From Phycisphaerae bacterium (GTDB lineage: Bacteria; Planctomycetota; Phycisphaerae; UBA1845; PWPN01), in assembly GCA_012729395.1 (NCBI GenBank), contig JAAYDF010000104.1:1-64000 (forward strand): a stretch of 64,000 nt of DNA, written 5' to 3'. This document shows, in pieces, positions 37,270 to 46,485 of the stretch. A program made the position numbers and the translations under genes. Every line of letters begins with the position of its first letter. Positions within the stretch are counted from its first letter, which is position 1. The notes beneath the pieces are model-generated. The model saw only the letters and a program-made list of their open reading frames with translations, was not told the origin of the DNA and did no database searches.

Positions 37270-37584
37270 GGTGTCTCTCCTGCAAATCATTGACGAAGAA
37301 GCGCGGGCCGCCGGCCCCTGCCAGGAAACCTGAAGTGCCGCCCGGAAATTGGGATTGTACCGAAGACACCGGGCGATGTCGATACGCTCGTGCCGGGCGC
37401 CGCCGCGGCAGCAGGGACCGCGACAGCATTTTACCGAAAAGTGTCAACTGACCTGTTGCATTTCCGGTCACCGGTCGGCAGAATATCCGCCGGTAAGCCC
37501 GCGGCGCGGCGGGCCTGAGCCGACCCTATCTGGGTTCCCGAATACCCGTCCGTCTCACGACGGACAATAACAGGAGGCAACGCC
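37270..37584. other. Divergent intergenic region, trpB2 / porin
   Basis: About 315 bases. A possible porin promoter is TTGCAT (37456-37461) with CAGAAT (37479-37484), spacer 17. No open frame of quality and no palindrome stand out. Confidence 0.35.
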
Positions 37585-38943
37585 ATGACTTTCGCGAGAG
37601 TCCTCGGATTCGTCCTGCTCTGTCTGTTCGTCCCGATCGCCGTCGCCCAGCAAGCGACCGCTCCAGCGGAGGAAGAGGCGCAGGCGGCAGCCCCGGCAAC
37701 CACCTTCCAGGGTGCCGACTGGCTGAGCTGGAAGAAAATGACCGGTGACTGGGGCGGCGTGAGGCCGGCCCTCGCCGACTCAGGCATCACCTTCGACATC
37801 GACGTCACCCAGGTGCTCCAGGGTAACGCCCACGGTGGGGCCAGCACCCGGAACGGGCTCCGCTACTCCGGCTCCGCCGACCTCACCCTCACCCTGGACC
37901 TCGGGGCGATGGGGCTGATCCCCGGCGGGCGGATCACCTTGGCCGGTGAGCCCAAGTGGGGCGACGGCATCAATCCCAAGGTCGGATCCCTCATCCCCGT
38001 CAACCTCGACGCCTTCAAGCCCGGAGCGGGCGAGGGATGCACCTTCACCCTCTCCGAGTATTTCTACGAGCAGGTCCTCTTCGACGGGAAGTTGATCCTC
38101 CTGGCGGGCAAACTTGACGGCTCCCGGGCCTTTGAGACCAACGCCTTCGCCAACAACGAGAAAACGCAGTTCATGAACACCGCCCTGCGGAACAACCCGA
38201 TGATCCCCTCTTTCCTGCCCTACACCGTGTTGGGCGTCGGGGCGATCGTCAACCCGACCGACTGGTTGTCGATCCTGACTGCGGTAACCGACTCCGAGGG
38301 TCGCAACAAGACCACCGGGTTCGAGACCGCCTTCCATGGAGCGGTGAATACGACGGTGATCCACGAGTGGGATTTCAAAATCAAGCCGTTCGACATGCCC
38401 GGCACCCAACGCGTCGGGTTCGCCTGGTCCTCGATGGACACCAACAAGCTCTACCCGGTCAGCCCCTTCCGCGAGACCGGCCCGCTGCTCATGAAGTACG
38501 CCCCGGCGATGCTCGAGTTTCTCCAGCCCTATCTGCCGTACGACCAGAACCCCGACAACGTGATGCTCTACTACAACTTCGACCAGTACCTCTACACCGA
38601 GGCTGAGGATCCCACCCAGGGCGTGGGTATCTTCGGGCGGTTTGGCTGGGCCCGGGAGAATGCCAACCCGGTCAACTACTTCTACAGCTTCGGCGTCGGC
38701 GGGAAGGGCATCATCCCCGATCGCGACAACGATACCTTCGGTGTCGGCTACTACTTCATCGACCTGAGCAACGACCTGCCGCCGGCCTTCCACTCGGAAC
38801 AGGGCGTCGAGCTGTTCTACAACGTCGAGATCACCCCCTGGCTGCACCTGACGCCGGACTTCCAGATCATCATGAACCCCGGCGGGACCGACGCTCACGA
38901 CGTGTCCCTGGTTTACGGCCTGCGCCTCCAGATGAACCTGTAG
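37585..38943 (+). CDS. OprB-family carbohydrate porin
   Basis: 452 residues with GGAGG seven bases before the ATG and a signal peptide ending VPIAVAQ. The mature protein opens with the OprB signature (WLSWKKMTGDWGGVRPALAD, GITFDIDVTQVLQGN) and continues as amphipathic beta strands to a terminal VYGLRLQMNL strand. OprB-type porins admit sugars through the outer membrane. It supports a diderm envelope, in line with the other barrel protein at 4919. It probably serves the nearby sugar or polyol genes, but no substrate can be read. Confidence 0.88.
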   Translation: MTFARVLGFVLLCLFVPIAVAQQATAPAEEEAQAAAPATTFQGADWLSWKKMTGDWGGVRPALADSGITFDIDVTQVLQGNAHGGASTRNGLRYSGSADLTLTLDLGAMGLIPGGRITLAGEPKWGDGINPKVGSLIPVNLDAFKPGAGEGCTFTLSEYFYEQVLFDGKLILLAGKLDGSRAFETNAFANNEKTQFMNTALRNNPMIPSFLPYTVLGVGAIVNPTDWLSILTAVTDSEGRNKTTGFETAFHGAVNTTVIHEWDFKIKPFDMPGTQRVGFAWSSMDTNKLYPVSPFRETGPLLMKYAPAMLEFLQPYLPYDQNPDNVMLYYNFDQYLYTEAEDPTQGVGIFGRFGWARENANPVNYFYSFGVGGKGIIPDRDNDTFGVGYYFIDLSNDLPPAFHSEQGVELFYNVEITPWLHLTPDFQIIMNPGGTDAHDVSLVYGLRLQMNL

Positions 38944-38964
38944 CCGCCGGCTTCGGAGAGCCCG

Positions 38965-39049
38965 CAAAAAAGACGAGTCACGTTGGCTTTTCCGGGTCGC
39001 GGCAGTGCCAAGTGCCACAGCCCAGAAAGACCAACGTGACTCTTTTTGT
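38965..39049. repeat. Palindromic element of a second family, possible terminator
   Basis: A perfect 12-bp core GAGTCACGTTGG (38975-38986) pairs with CCAACGTGACTC (39031-39042). The core is flanked outside by A-run and T-run, inside by CTTTT/AGAAAG, with a 40-base middle containing AGTGCCA repeats. The overall design (A-run, about 12-bp core, T-run) resembles the palindromes at 8838 and 10942, but the core differs. It lies right after the porin gene and could end transcription in both directions. Confidence 0.75.
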
Positions 39050-39248
39050 GGTCGCAGCCCGCCGCCCTCGAAGAGGATGACCCGCCCAAGACGCAGTGTC
39101 GTCCCGGCGACCTCTTGCCGAGGCGTCACCCAAGGCGTCAAGACGAGCATCGGCCGAACCTTATACTCGGCGCCTCTCGCTCTTCCCGGTGGAACCGACA
39201 CGGTTCGCGTGCGGATCGCCGCCGGTTCAACGACCGGCAGCTCATGTT

Positions 39249-40496
39249 TCACAACGAGTACTGCGGGATCTTCATGGTCTCGCCGTCTTTCATCGCGGAA
39301 AGATGGGCATAGTAGCCGGGGACGGTCATATTGAGTGCGTCGATGACATCGACGGCCGGCTTGCGCCCCCGCAGAATGGAGTCGATGAAGTCGTCCGACA
39401 GGTAGCCATGCGAGCCGCCGTGCCCGCCCGGTTCCACGCCGGGAGGAAGCGCATACTTCTTGGTTTGCAGGCCCTTCTCGATCGCGTCTTTGAGTCGTTG
39501 CTGGCCCACGGCATCGCCCACGAAACCGTCGGCCTTTCCGTTATGCCAATCGTATCCTGCGTATTCCCCTCGAAGCCGGCCGGCTTCGAGGTACTCACCC
39601 TGGGAACCGCAAACGATGATGCGAGAGATGCCTCCCTCGCGGGTTCGGAACAGGCCGACCTCGGAATTGAAGATATTACCGATGCCATTCGGGACGCGCT
39701 TGCTCTCGTCAAACGGGGCCGTCCCCTGGCAACTGACCTCCACGAAGCTGCCGTGCGTGACCGTGATGTAGTACGCGGTCGCGTGCGTGGGGTACCACAT
39801 GGGCGCCCCGTTCTTGCGCCAATCCTTGTAGGAACCGATGGAAGGTGCGCCCAATGAATGCGGATGACAATACTCGCCTTCGCTGTAGACGATATGGCCG
39901 AAGACGTCGGCCGCGTACAGCTTCTCCATGGCGTACAAATCGTCGTGGAAAACGGAGGTTTCAAACATCGCGTAGACCAGGCCGCGATTCTTCTTGACGC
40001 ATTCCAACAGGCGTTCCGCATCGTCGATATCGCCGCGGAAGACGGGGACCGCCGTGCAGACGTGCTTGCCGTGATTGAGGACCTCGATGCAGTGCTTGGC
40101 GTGCGAGGGAGCGTCAGTGGCCACGAAGATGGCTTCGATGCCGTCGTCCTTCACCATCTCCTCCAGCGACGGGTAGGTCTTCTCGCACTTGACACGTCGA
40201 GCCAAGGCGGCGCAGCGGTCGGGGAACAAATCGCTGACCGCAGCAATCTCGACGTTGGGATGATCTTGAAAACCGAACGCGGCGGAGAATTGACACACGC
40301 CATACCCGACCAGCCCGACTTTGATCTTGCGATCGCTGACGGGTTTCCATGTTTTCGTCTTGTCGTAATCGGTTTGTGTCTGGTCAAAGCCGGGAATGGT
40401 CTCTGCCGCGTTGGCGCTGTTCAGTGCCGAGTGGGCGGCGGCGATAGCAGTCGCGGTACTTCCCAGGAATGAACGTCGGGTGAGCTTGGCGGGCAT
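39249..40496 (-). CDS. Tat-exported Gfo/Idh/MocA-family oxidoreductase
   Basis: 415 residues from the ATG at 40496 (AAAAGGAG upstream). Twin-arginine signal TRRSFLGSTATAIAAAHS. The Rossmann NAD(P) site is KVGLVGYGVCQFSAAFG near residue 60, followed by AIFVATDAPSHAKHCIEVL and a C-terminal Gfo/Idh beta sheet with GYLSDDFIDSILRGRKPAVD. Such secreted members are frequent in Planctomycetota and are thought to oxidise or hydrolyse sugars with a tightly held cofactor. The usual EKP catalytic Lys reads AVPVFRG, so a non-canonical reaction is possible. Confidence 0.88.
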   Translation of the reverse strand: MPAKLTRRSFLGSTATAIAAAHSALNSANAAETIPGFDQTQTDYDKTKTWKPVSDRKIKVGLVGYGVCQFSAAFGFQDHPNVEIAAVSDLFPDRCAALARRVKCEKTYPSLEEMVKDDGIEAIFVATDAPSHAKHCIEVLNHGKHVCTAVPVFRGDIDDAERLLECVKKNRGLVYAMFETSVFHDDLYAMEKLYAADVFGHIVYSEGEYCHPHSLGAPSIGSYKDWRKNGAPMWYPTHATAYYITVTHGSFVEVSCQGTAPFDESKRVPNGIGNIFNSEVGLFRTREGGISRIIVCGSQGEYLEAGRLRGEYAGYDWHNGKADGFVGDAVGQQRLKDAIEKGLQTKKYALPPGVEPGGHGGSHGYLSDDFIDSILRGRKPAVDVIDALNMTVPGYYAHLSAMKDGETMKIPQYSL

Positions 40497-40877
40497 TGTC
40501 TGTACTCCTTTTCTCCATGCTGCTTGGATTGTGGTCCTCAGCCGATCACTGTAAACGGCGAGGTGGCCGTGGGCAAGCAGGTACGCTGTGGCATGCTTTG
40601 TCCGAATTTGCGGCGGCCTTTGGCTCTTGATCTCATGCCTTTGGAGCGAATCCTCGATGCCCATATACACCGCTGGTTCAATTACGATCCAGGTGGCGTG
40701 ATGCGTGAATAATGATGCACCGAAAGTGTCGCGTGGCCGCATTTTTGTCATTGACACGGCCGGACGCGTTTTCGACAATACCATTCCTGAGAATCTAATG
40801 CTGCTCGGGGCACGGACCACAAGTCGTGCCGGCCACAGCCACACCGTTGGGGCTTTTTTCGAGACGGAGGCGTACCG
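40497..40877. other. Divergent intergenic region before the polyol operon
   Basis: About 380 bases between the minus-strand Gfo/Idh gene and the plus-strand dehydrogenase. It contains the promoter listed at 40751-40779 and, downstream of it, a small GCACGGACCACAAGTCGTGC-type hairpin that could be an operator. No gene is supported. Confidence 0.45.
40751..40779 (+). promoter_or_regulatory. Candidate promoter of the dehydrogenase-SorC operon
   Basis: A consensus TTGACA (40751-40756) and GACAAT (40774-40779) are separated by exactly 17 bases. It lies about 100 bases before the dehydrogenase ATG. A likely site of control by the SorC regulator encoded second in the operon. Confidence 0.55.
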
Positions 40878-41936
40878 ATGATCGCTGCGACATATACACA
40901 AGGTGGAGCATTCGCTATTGCCGAGGTTCCCGTGCCGTCGATCGGCGAGGGCGAGCTTCTGGTGAAGGTTGAGGCGACCTCGCTGTGCGGGACGGACGTG
41001 AAGATCACGCGGCACGGCCACCGACGGCTGAAACCCGGCCAGACCATTATTCTCGGTCACGAGTTTGTGGGCACCATCACGAAGGCCGGGTCGAAGGTCA
41101 CGAATTTCGCGGTCGGGGAACGCGTCGGCGTGGTGCCGAACATCGGCTGCGGATTCTGTGAGATGTGTGGCCGTGGTCTCATGAACATGTGCCCGGACTA
41201 CTCGGCGTTCGGGATCAACATGGATGGGTCGCACACCGAGTACGTGCGTATCACCGAGGCGACCATGGCCCAGGGTAACGTGATCAAGCTGTCGAAAACG
41301 GTGTCCTTCATCGCCGCGGCGCTGGCGGAGCCGCTGTCGTGCGCGGTGAATGGCATACGAGTCGCCGGGGTGGAGCAAGGGGACTTCGTGCTGATCTACG
41401 GTGCGGGGCCGATGGGTCTGTTGAATCTGATGCTGGCGTTGCTGTCGGGCGCCTCGGAAGTGTTCGTCGTGGACATGAACGATGAACGGCTGGAGAAGGC
41501 GCGATCGCTGGGTGCCAGCAGGACTTTCAACCCCAAACTCGGCTCAGTGGCCGACTGGGTGATGAATGAGTCGGGCAAGCGAGGGGTCAACGTGGTGATC
41601 ACCGCGGCTCCGTCCCCGGAGATCCAGGCGGAAGCCCTGAAGCTGTTGGCCCCGTTTGGTCGCCTGTGCCTGTTTGCCGGCTTGCCGACGGGCTCGCCTC
41701 CCACGGCGATCGACACCAACGCGATCCACTACAAGAACCTGATCGTCACGGGGATGACGGGAGGAGCACCGCAGGATTATCGGACAGCCCTTCGCTTGAT
41801 CGAGGCGGGCCGCGTCGATCTTTCGCAGGTGATCTCGCACGTGCTTCCGATCAGCGAGGTGGCCAAGGCTTACGACTTGGCCTTGGCGGGGCAGGGCATG
41901 AAGATCGTCCTGGCATCGCGGGAAGCGATGGCGTAA
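40878..41936 (+). CDS. Zinc-dependent medium-chain dehydrogenase (polyol/threonine DH type)
   Basis: 352 residues. Catalytic zinc ligands are in SLCGTDVK and ILGHEFVGTI. The structural zinc Cys are CGFCEMCGRGLMNMC. The NAD-binding loop is IYGAGPMGLLNLML. The family includes L-iditol, galactitol-1-phosphate and threonine dehydrogenases, and the exact polyol cannot be chosen by eye. It is the first gene of a plus-strand series with a SorC regulator, GDPD, OPA transporter and PfkB kinase, so a polyol or polyol-phosphate substrate is likely. Confidence 0.88.
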   Translation: MIAATYTQGGAFAIAEVPVPSIGEGELLVKVEATSLCGTDVKITRHGHRRLKPGQTIILGHEFVGTITKAGSKVTNFAVGERVGVVPNIGCGFCEMCGRGLMNMCPDYSAFGINMDGSHTEYVRITEATMAQGNVIKLSKTVSFIAAALAEPLSCAVNGIRVAGVEQGDFVLIYGAGPMGLLNLMLALLSGASEVFVVDMNDERLEKARSLGASRTFNPKLGSVADWVMNESGKRGVNVVITAAPSPEIQAEALKLLAPFGRLCLFAGLPTGSPPTAIDTNAIHYKNLIVTGMTGGAPQDYRTALRLIEAGRVDLSQVISHVLPISEVAKAYDLALAGQGMKIVLASREAMA

Positions 41937-41978
41937 ACTGGGGCCATCCCGCGTTCGCACGATGCCCCAGGAGAAGGT

Positions 41979-43079
41979 ATGAACCGCCCCGAACACTCAG
42001 CGACCTTCGACTCCGAAGCCACGGGGGGCAGGTGGGCTGTTTCGGTCGGTGGTGGGATGTCGGTGTGCCCGGGGCGGCTCGGCCGCTACCGGGTGAAAAC
42101 TCCGGAAGTCTACACAGACGAACAGCTCCGCGTCGTGGCCCACCTGTACTATCGGGAGCAACTGGACCAGCGACGGCTGGGCGGCCTGCTGAACCTGTCG
42201 CAGGCCAAAGTCTCGCGCATGCTCACGATCGCCCGACAGCGAGGGATTGTGCGATTCTTCGTCGCCGAGTGCGAGCCCCGGGACCGGGATCTCGAGCGGC
42301 GCATCGAGCGGAAATTCGATCTGGAATCTGTGGCGGTGGTCCGGACGCCCGACGGCATGACGCCGGAGAACAAGCGCCAGTATGTCGCCTACTTCAGTGC
42401 GTCGTTTATTACCTCACTCATCTCGCCGCAGACCAAGGTGGTCGTCGCGGGAGGGCGGTCGATTGGTGCCCTGATTCCGCGACTGCCGGAGGATCGCCAT
42501 CGGGGCGTGACGGTTCTGCCGGCGTTGGGTGTGGTGGATTCGGTCGTAGCCCAAGTGGACGCTCCCGAACTGGGGCGTGTGCTGGCCCGGCGTTGGGGTG
42601 GCCGGTTCATGGCTTTGGACACACCGGCGATCGCCCCTGACCGGCAGACGCGAGACTCGGTCCTGCGTCACAGCAAAGCCCGCCTGGTCTGGCGGCGGCT
42701 GGGGCAAGCCGACGCGGCAATTGTCGCGGTTGGCACACCGACGAATTCGGTGTTCGCCAATCGCTATGTGGTGAGTGACGCCGACCACGAGACTCTGGTG
42801 GGATGCGGAGCGATCGGCGAGATGTGCGGACGCTTCTTCGACCGGCGTGGTTGCGAGTGCGATTCGCCCTGGCGAGAGCAGGTGATCAGCGTTGAGCTGG
42901 AGCATCTGAAAGCGTTTCCGCAGGTGATTGCTCTCGTGGTTGGGGGCGACCGGTCCGCCGCCCTGACCGCGGCCATACGCGGCGGGCTCTTGAAGTCACT
43001 GGCTATCGACGTGGAAGGCGCTCGAGCGCTGCTTGAATACGAACCCGTGAAGAAACCTCGTACCGTTGGAAGAAAATGA
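41979..43079 (+). CDS. SorC/DeoR-type sugar-responsive transcriptional regulator
   Basis: 366 residues. GGAGAAGG precedes the ATG. An N-terminal extension of about 45 residues leads to a helix-turn-helix (residues about 50-80, LLNLSQAKVSRML). The C-terminal sugar-phosphate-binding domain has VVVAGGRSIGALIPRL, LPALGVVDS, LGQADAAIVAVGTP and a final VIALVVGGDRSAALTAAI. The SorC family binds phosphorylated sugars or polyols and controls its own operon. It starts 42 bases after the dehydrogenase and overlaps the GDPD gene by four bases. Confidence 0.88.
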   Translation: MNRPEHSATFDSEATGGRWAVSVGGGMSVCPGRLGRYRVKTPEVYTDEQLRVVAHLYYREQLDQRRLGGLLNLSQAKVSRMLTIARQRGIVRFFVAECEPRDRDLERRIERKFDLESVAVVRTPDGMTPENKRQYVAYFSASFITSLISPQTKVVVAGGRSIGALIPRLPEDRHRGVTVLPALGVVDSVVAQVDAPELGRVLARRWGGRFMALDTPAIAPDRQTRDSVLRHSKARLVWRRLGQADAAIVAVGTPTNSVFANRYVVSDADHETLVGCGAIGEMCGRFFDRRGCECDSPWREQVISVELEHLKAFPQVIALVVGGDRSAALTAAIRGGLLKSLAIDVEGARALLEYEPVKKPRTVGRK

Positions 43080-44026
43080 AGCAAACGATCATCGCCCTGT
43101 TGGTGGGTGTGGCGCTCTACGGATGTGCCGCCCAAGACTCCTCTTTCTCCACGTCGCCTTTGGCGATCGACCCACATGGCACGTCACCATGGACCGTCCG
43201 CGGCCATATCCCGCTCAACGAGTTCGTCATTCACAGCCACCGGGGCGCGGGTGACCTGGTCCCGGAGAACACCTTGACGGCTTTCGAGATGGGCTGGAAG
43301 CTCGGCACCGTGCCGGAAGCGGACATGCGCACCACCAAGGACGGCATCCTGGTCGCGTTTCACGACGCGAACTTCAAGCGCACCGTCCACACCAACGACG
43401 CCGAGCTGAAGAAGAAAAGCGTAGGCGATCTGACCTTCGCGGAGCTGTCCCAGCTTGACGTCGGCGGCTGGAAAGGGCCGGCATTCGAAGGCCTGCGAGT
43501 CCCGAAGCTCTCGGAGGTGTTCCAGGCGATGCGCGGGCATCCGGAGCGTCAGCTCTGCCTGGACTTCAAGCATGTCGACTTGAGACAGCTCGCCGCCGAG
43601 GTGCACACATACGGCGTGTCGCGGCAAATCGTCTTCGCCACCACGAACTACAAGATCCTGCGCGAATGGAAGGCGCTGCTGCCCGACTCGGAAACGCTGC
43701 TCTGGCTGGCCGGCTCCGACGACAAGGTCGAGCCCCGTCTGGCAGAGCTGCGAGCTTCCGGCTTCGCGGATATCACGCACTTGCAGCTACACCCCAAGGC
43801 GAACCCCAAGAGCGACTCGGCTGAACCATTCACCATCTCGCGGGCCCTGATCCGATCTCTCGGCGACGAAATGCGATCGCACCGAATCCTCTTCATGGCC
43901 TTTCCGAGGGAGATCACCGACCCGAAACTGTACTGGCAACTACTCGACCTGGGTGTCGCCTCCTTCTCGACAGATGATCCGGAGTTCGCATTGAAGGCGG
44001 TGCGGGAGTACTATGAGCAACCTTGA
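43076..44026 (+). CDS. Lipoprotein glycerophosphodiester phosphodiesterase
   Basis: 316 residues. The lipobox is VGVALYGC near residue 17. GDPD motifs are intact: HSHRGAGDLVPENTLTAF (catalytic His), PEADMRTTKDGILVAFHD (metal Glu/Asp and second His) and LCLDFKH. It cleaves glycerophosphodiesters to glycerol-3-phosphate plus an alcohol, here outside the cytoplasm as a lipoprotein. Its start overlaps the regulator stop (ATGA). It probably feeds the OPA-type transporter encoded next. Confidence 0.9.
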   Translation: MKQTIIALLVGVALYGCAAQDSSFSTSPLAIDPHGTSPWTVRGHIPLNEFVIHSHRGAGDLVPENTLTAFEMGWKLGTVPEADMRTTKDGILVAFHDANFKRTVHTNDAELKKKSVGDLTFAELSQLDVGGWKGPAFEGLRVPKLSEVFQAMRGHPERQLCLDFKHVDLRQLAAEVHTYGVSRQIVFATTNYKILREWKALLPDSETLLWLAGSDDKVEPRLAELRASGFADITHLQLHPKANPKSDSAEPFTISRALIRSLGDEMRSHRILFMAFPREITDPKLYWQLLDLGVASFSTDDPEFALKAVREYYEQP

Positions 44027-44056
44027 ACCAAACGCCGTACGCAGAATAAGAACCTC

Positions 44057-45424
44057 ATGACTCCAGCATCGCCATCCGACGACACGTCCGTACGCGGCTC
44101 GCACCGCTTCTCCCGGCTGTTGCGCGTATTCGAGCCCGCGCCGGCCGCCGAGACGATTCTGCAGGATCCCGAGGAGATCAAGGCCCAGTACAAGTACTGG
44201 CAGCGCCGGATCCTGTTCTCCACGATCGTCGGTTACGCCATGTTCTACTTCGTTCGCAAGAATCTCAGTCTTGCGATGCCGGGCATTCAGCACGACTTGG
44301 GGATCAGCAAAGCCGATCTCGGCCTTTTCCTCACGCTGCACGGACTACTGTACGGCGTCTCCAAGTTCGCCAACGGGTTTCTGGGGGACCGCACCAACGC
44401 CCGGACGTTCATGACCCTGGGCTTGATCCTCTCCGCGACGGTCAACATCTTCTTCGGCTTCAGCTCCGCCGTCTGGACCATGGGGCTGCTATGGATGCTC
44501 AACGGTTGGGTCCAGGGCATGGGGTTTCCGCCTTGCGCTCGGCTGATGGCCCACTGGTTCTCGCCCAAGGAACTGGCGACCAAGTTCTCCATCTGGAACA
44601 CGTCCCATTCGATCGGAGCGGGGCTGGTCGTCATACTCTGCGGTTACCTGGCTACTTATGACTGGCGGCTGTGCTTCTTCGTACCTGCGGGCCTGGCGTT
44701 TCTGTGCGCCATTTTCCTGCTCGTGTCTCTACGAGACACTCCTCCTTCGTTGGGGCTCCCGGAGGTGGAGGGCACGACACAGGCCCCGCCTCGGGAGGGC
44801 TTCTCGGCCGACCTGCTCAAGCAAGTGTTCGCCAACAAGTACATCTGGGCGCTCGGCATGGCGAGCTTCTGCCTTTACACGGTGCGCGCGACAGTGCTGG
44901 ATTGGGGCCCCACATTCCTGACCGAGATGAAAGGCATGCATCTCGCACACACGGGTTGGATGGTCGCGGCGTTTGAGGCGTCAGGGGTGGCGGGCATGTT
45001 GGTCAGCGGCTGGCTGACGGACCGCATCTTCGGCGGACGCGGCGCTCGGCTGTGCGTCATCTCCATGACCTTGGTCGGGGTGTTCGTGCTGCTCTTCTGG
45101 AGACTATCGACCAGTTCGGTCTACGTGAATACCATGCTGCTGTGCCTGACGGGATTCTTTCTGTATGGTCCGCAAGCTCTGGTAGGTATCGTCGTCGCCA
45201 ATCTCGCTACGAAGAGGCTCGCGGCGACGGCCATCGGCTTCACCAGCTTGTTCTCCTACGCGAGCACGCTGCTTTCCGGCTGGGGCCTCGGCAGTCTCGT
45301 GGATCATCGCGGCTGGGATGCCGGTTTCGCCTGCTTGCTGGTCTTCTGCGTGAGCGGCATCATCTTGTTCGCGTTGTGTTGGCGGGCCAAAGCGCACGGC
45401 TACGCGGTTGACGAAAGGACTTGA
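44057..45424 (+). CDS. OPA-family MFS transporter (organophosphate:phosphate antiporter type)
   Basis: 455 residues with 12 predicted membrane helices after a hydrophilic N-terminus. The family signature region is YVRK-like: AMFYFVRKNLSLAMPGI near residue 62, with KFANGFLGDRTNAR and the loop-6 WNTSHSIGAG. It resembles GlpT/UhpT/UhpC, which exchange G3P or hexose phosphates for phosphate. It lies directly after the GDPD gene, so G3P or another phosphorylated polyol is a likely cargo. It is a paralogue of the transporter at 61346-62701, sharing the NGxxQGMGxPPC phrase. Confidence 0.9.
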   Translation: MTPASPSDDTSVRGSHRFSRLLRVFEPAPAAETILQDPEEIKAQYKYWQRRILFSTIVGYAMFYFVRKNLSLAMPGIQHDLGISKADLGLFLTLHGLLYGVSKFANGFLGDRTNARTFMTLGLILSATVNIFFGFSSAVWTMGLLWMLNGWVQGMGFPPCARLMAHWFSPKELATKFSIWNTSHSIGAGLVVILCGYLATYDWRLCFFVPAGLAFLCAIFLLVSLRDTPPSLGLPEVEGTTQAPPREGFSADLLKQVFANKYIWALGMASFCLYTVRATVLDWGPTFLTEMKGMHLAHTGWMVAAFEASGVAGMLVSGWLTDRIFGGRGARLCVISMTLVGVFVLLFWRLSTSSVYVNTMLLCLTGFFLYGPQALVGIVVANLATKRLAATAIGFTSLFSYASTLLSGWGLGSLVDHRGWDAGFACLLVFCVSGIILFALCWRAKAHGYAVDERT

Positions 45425-45429
45425 CGCCC

Positions 45430-46407
45430 ATGCAACAGAGGCCGGCAAGTAAGCCCATCCATGCCGTCACGGTCACGCTCAACCCGGCCATCGACCAGAC
45501 ACTGCAGATTCCTCGGTTCGCGGCGGGCAGAGTCAACCGCGTCCAACGCGTCAGCGAACACCCCGGCGGCAAAGGGGTCAACGTCGCGGCGGCGTTGTCG
45601 GACTTCGGCGTCGGGGTCGCGGTGACCGGCTTCCTTGGTCGCGAGAACGCGGGAAGCTTCGAAGCGATGTTTGCCGATCGCGGGCTCAAAGATCGTTTCA
45701 TCCGCATTCCGGGCCAAACCCGAACGGGCATCAAGATCACGGATTCCGTCGGCCGCCAGACAACGGACATCAACTTTCCCGGATTGGCCCCTCGCCGGTC
45801 GGATGTTGTTGCGCTCACTCGCATACTGCACGGCCTGGCGTCGCCCGGCCGATGGTTTGTCCTGTCCGGCAGTCTGCCCCCGGGCCTGGATACCCGCACC
45901 TATGCCCGACTTGTGGCGGTGCTGAAGAAGGGAGGCGCCCGGGTTGTTCTCGACACCAGCGGCGAACCTCTGCGTGCGGCCGTCCAGGAGAGGCCGGACA
46001 TCATCAAGCCCAACCGCGAGGAACTCGAGGCCCTGGTCGGGCGCAAGCTGAGCGGAACGGCGGACATCGTTCGTGCGGTACGGCCGCTCTTGGCGATGGG
46101 CATCGAAGTGGCCGTCGTCTCCCTGGGAGAACAAGGAGCCTGTTTCGTGACGCCGGAGCGATCTGTGATTGCCCGCCCGCCCAAGGTGGAGGTCGCGAGC
46201 ACGGTGGGGGCAGGTGACGCCATGGTGGCTGGTCTGGTTGTGGCTCAACTGAAAGGCAAGTCGCTGGAAGATACGGCCCGCATGGCCACGGCGTTTTCGC
46301 TCGAAGTGGTGACGCGGGGGCAATCCGGTTTGGGTTCGAGAGCGGCCATCGGGCGTTGGGCTCAGCGGGTAACTTGCACGAACACAATGCATCGGACCAA
46401 GAGGTGA
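45430..46407 (+). CDS. PfkB-family kinase, 1-phosphofructokinase/tagatose-6-P kinase type
   Basis: 325 residues from the ATG at 45430, five bases after the upstream stop. PfkB motifs: VTLNPAIDQTLQIPRF at the start, HPGGKGVNVAAALSDFG near residue 43 and ASTVGAGDAMVAGLVVAQLK (catalytic Asp) near residue 255. TLNPAID and the LSGSLPPG phrase match LacC/FruK-type enzymes, which phosphorylate sugar monophosphates. It may phosphorylate the product of the dehydrogenase in the same operon. A TTG at 45421 is possible but too close to the ribosome site. Confidence 0.9.
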   Translation: MQQRPASKPIHAVTVTLNPAIDQTLQIPRFAAGRVNRVQRVSEHPGGKGVNVAAALSDFGVGVAVTGFLGRENAGSFEAMFADRGLKDRFIRIPGQTRTGIKITDSVGRQTTDINFPGLAPRRSDVVALTRILHGLASPGRWFVLSGSLPPGLDTRTYARLVAVLKKGGARVVLDTSGEPLRAAVQERPDIIKPNREELEALVGRKLSGTADIVRAVRPLLAMGIEVAVVSLGEQGACFVTPERSVIARPPKVEVASTVGAGDAMVAGLVVAQLKGKSLEDTARMATAFSLEVVTRGQSGLGSRAAIGRWAQRVTCTNTMHRTKR

Positions 46408-46485
46408 TCTTCCAGGATGGGTGACAATGCCCCCATGCCCCCGTGGCGAAGTGGGCGATTATTGAGTAGCAGCAGAGAATCTATC

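Noticed and set aside
35821-38950. Long antisense frames opposite the TrpB2-type and porin genes
   Set aside because: Both sense genes have full family motifs, ribosome sites and signal peptides. The antisense products are compositionally biased and motif-free.
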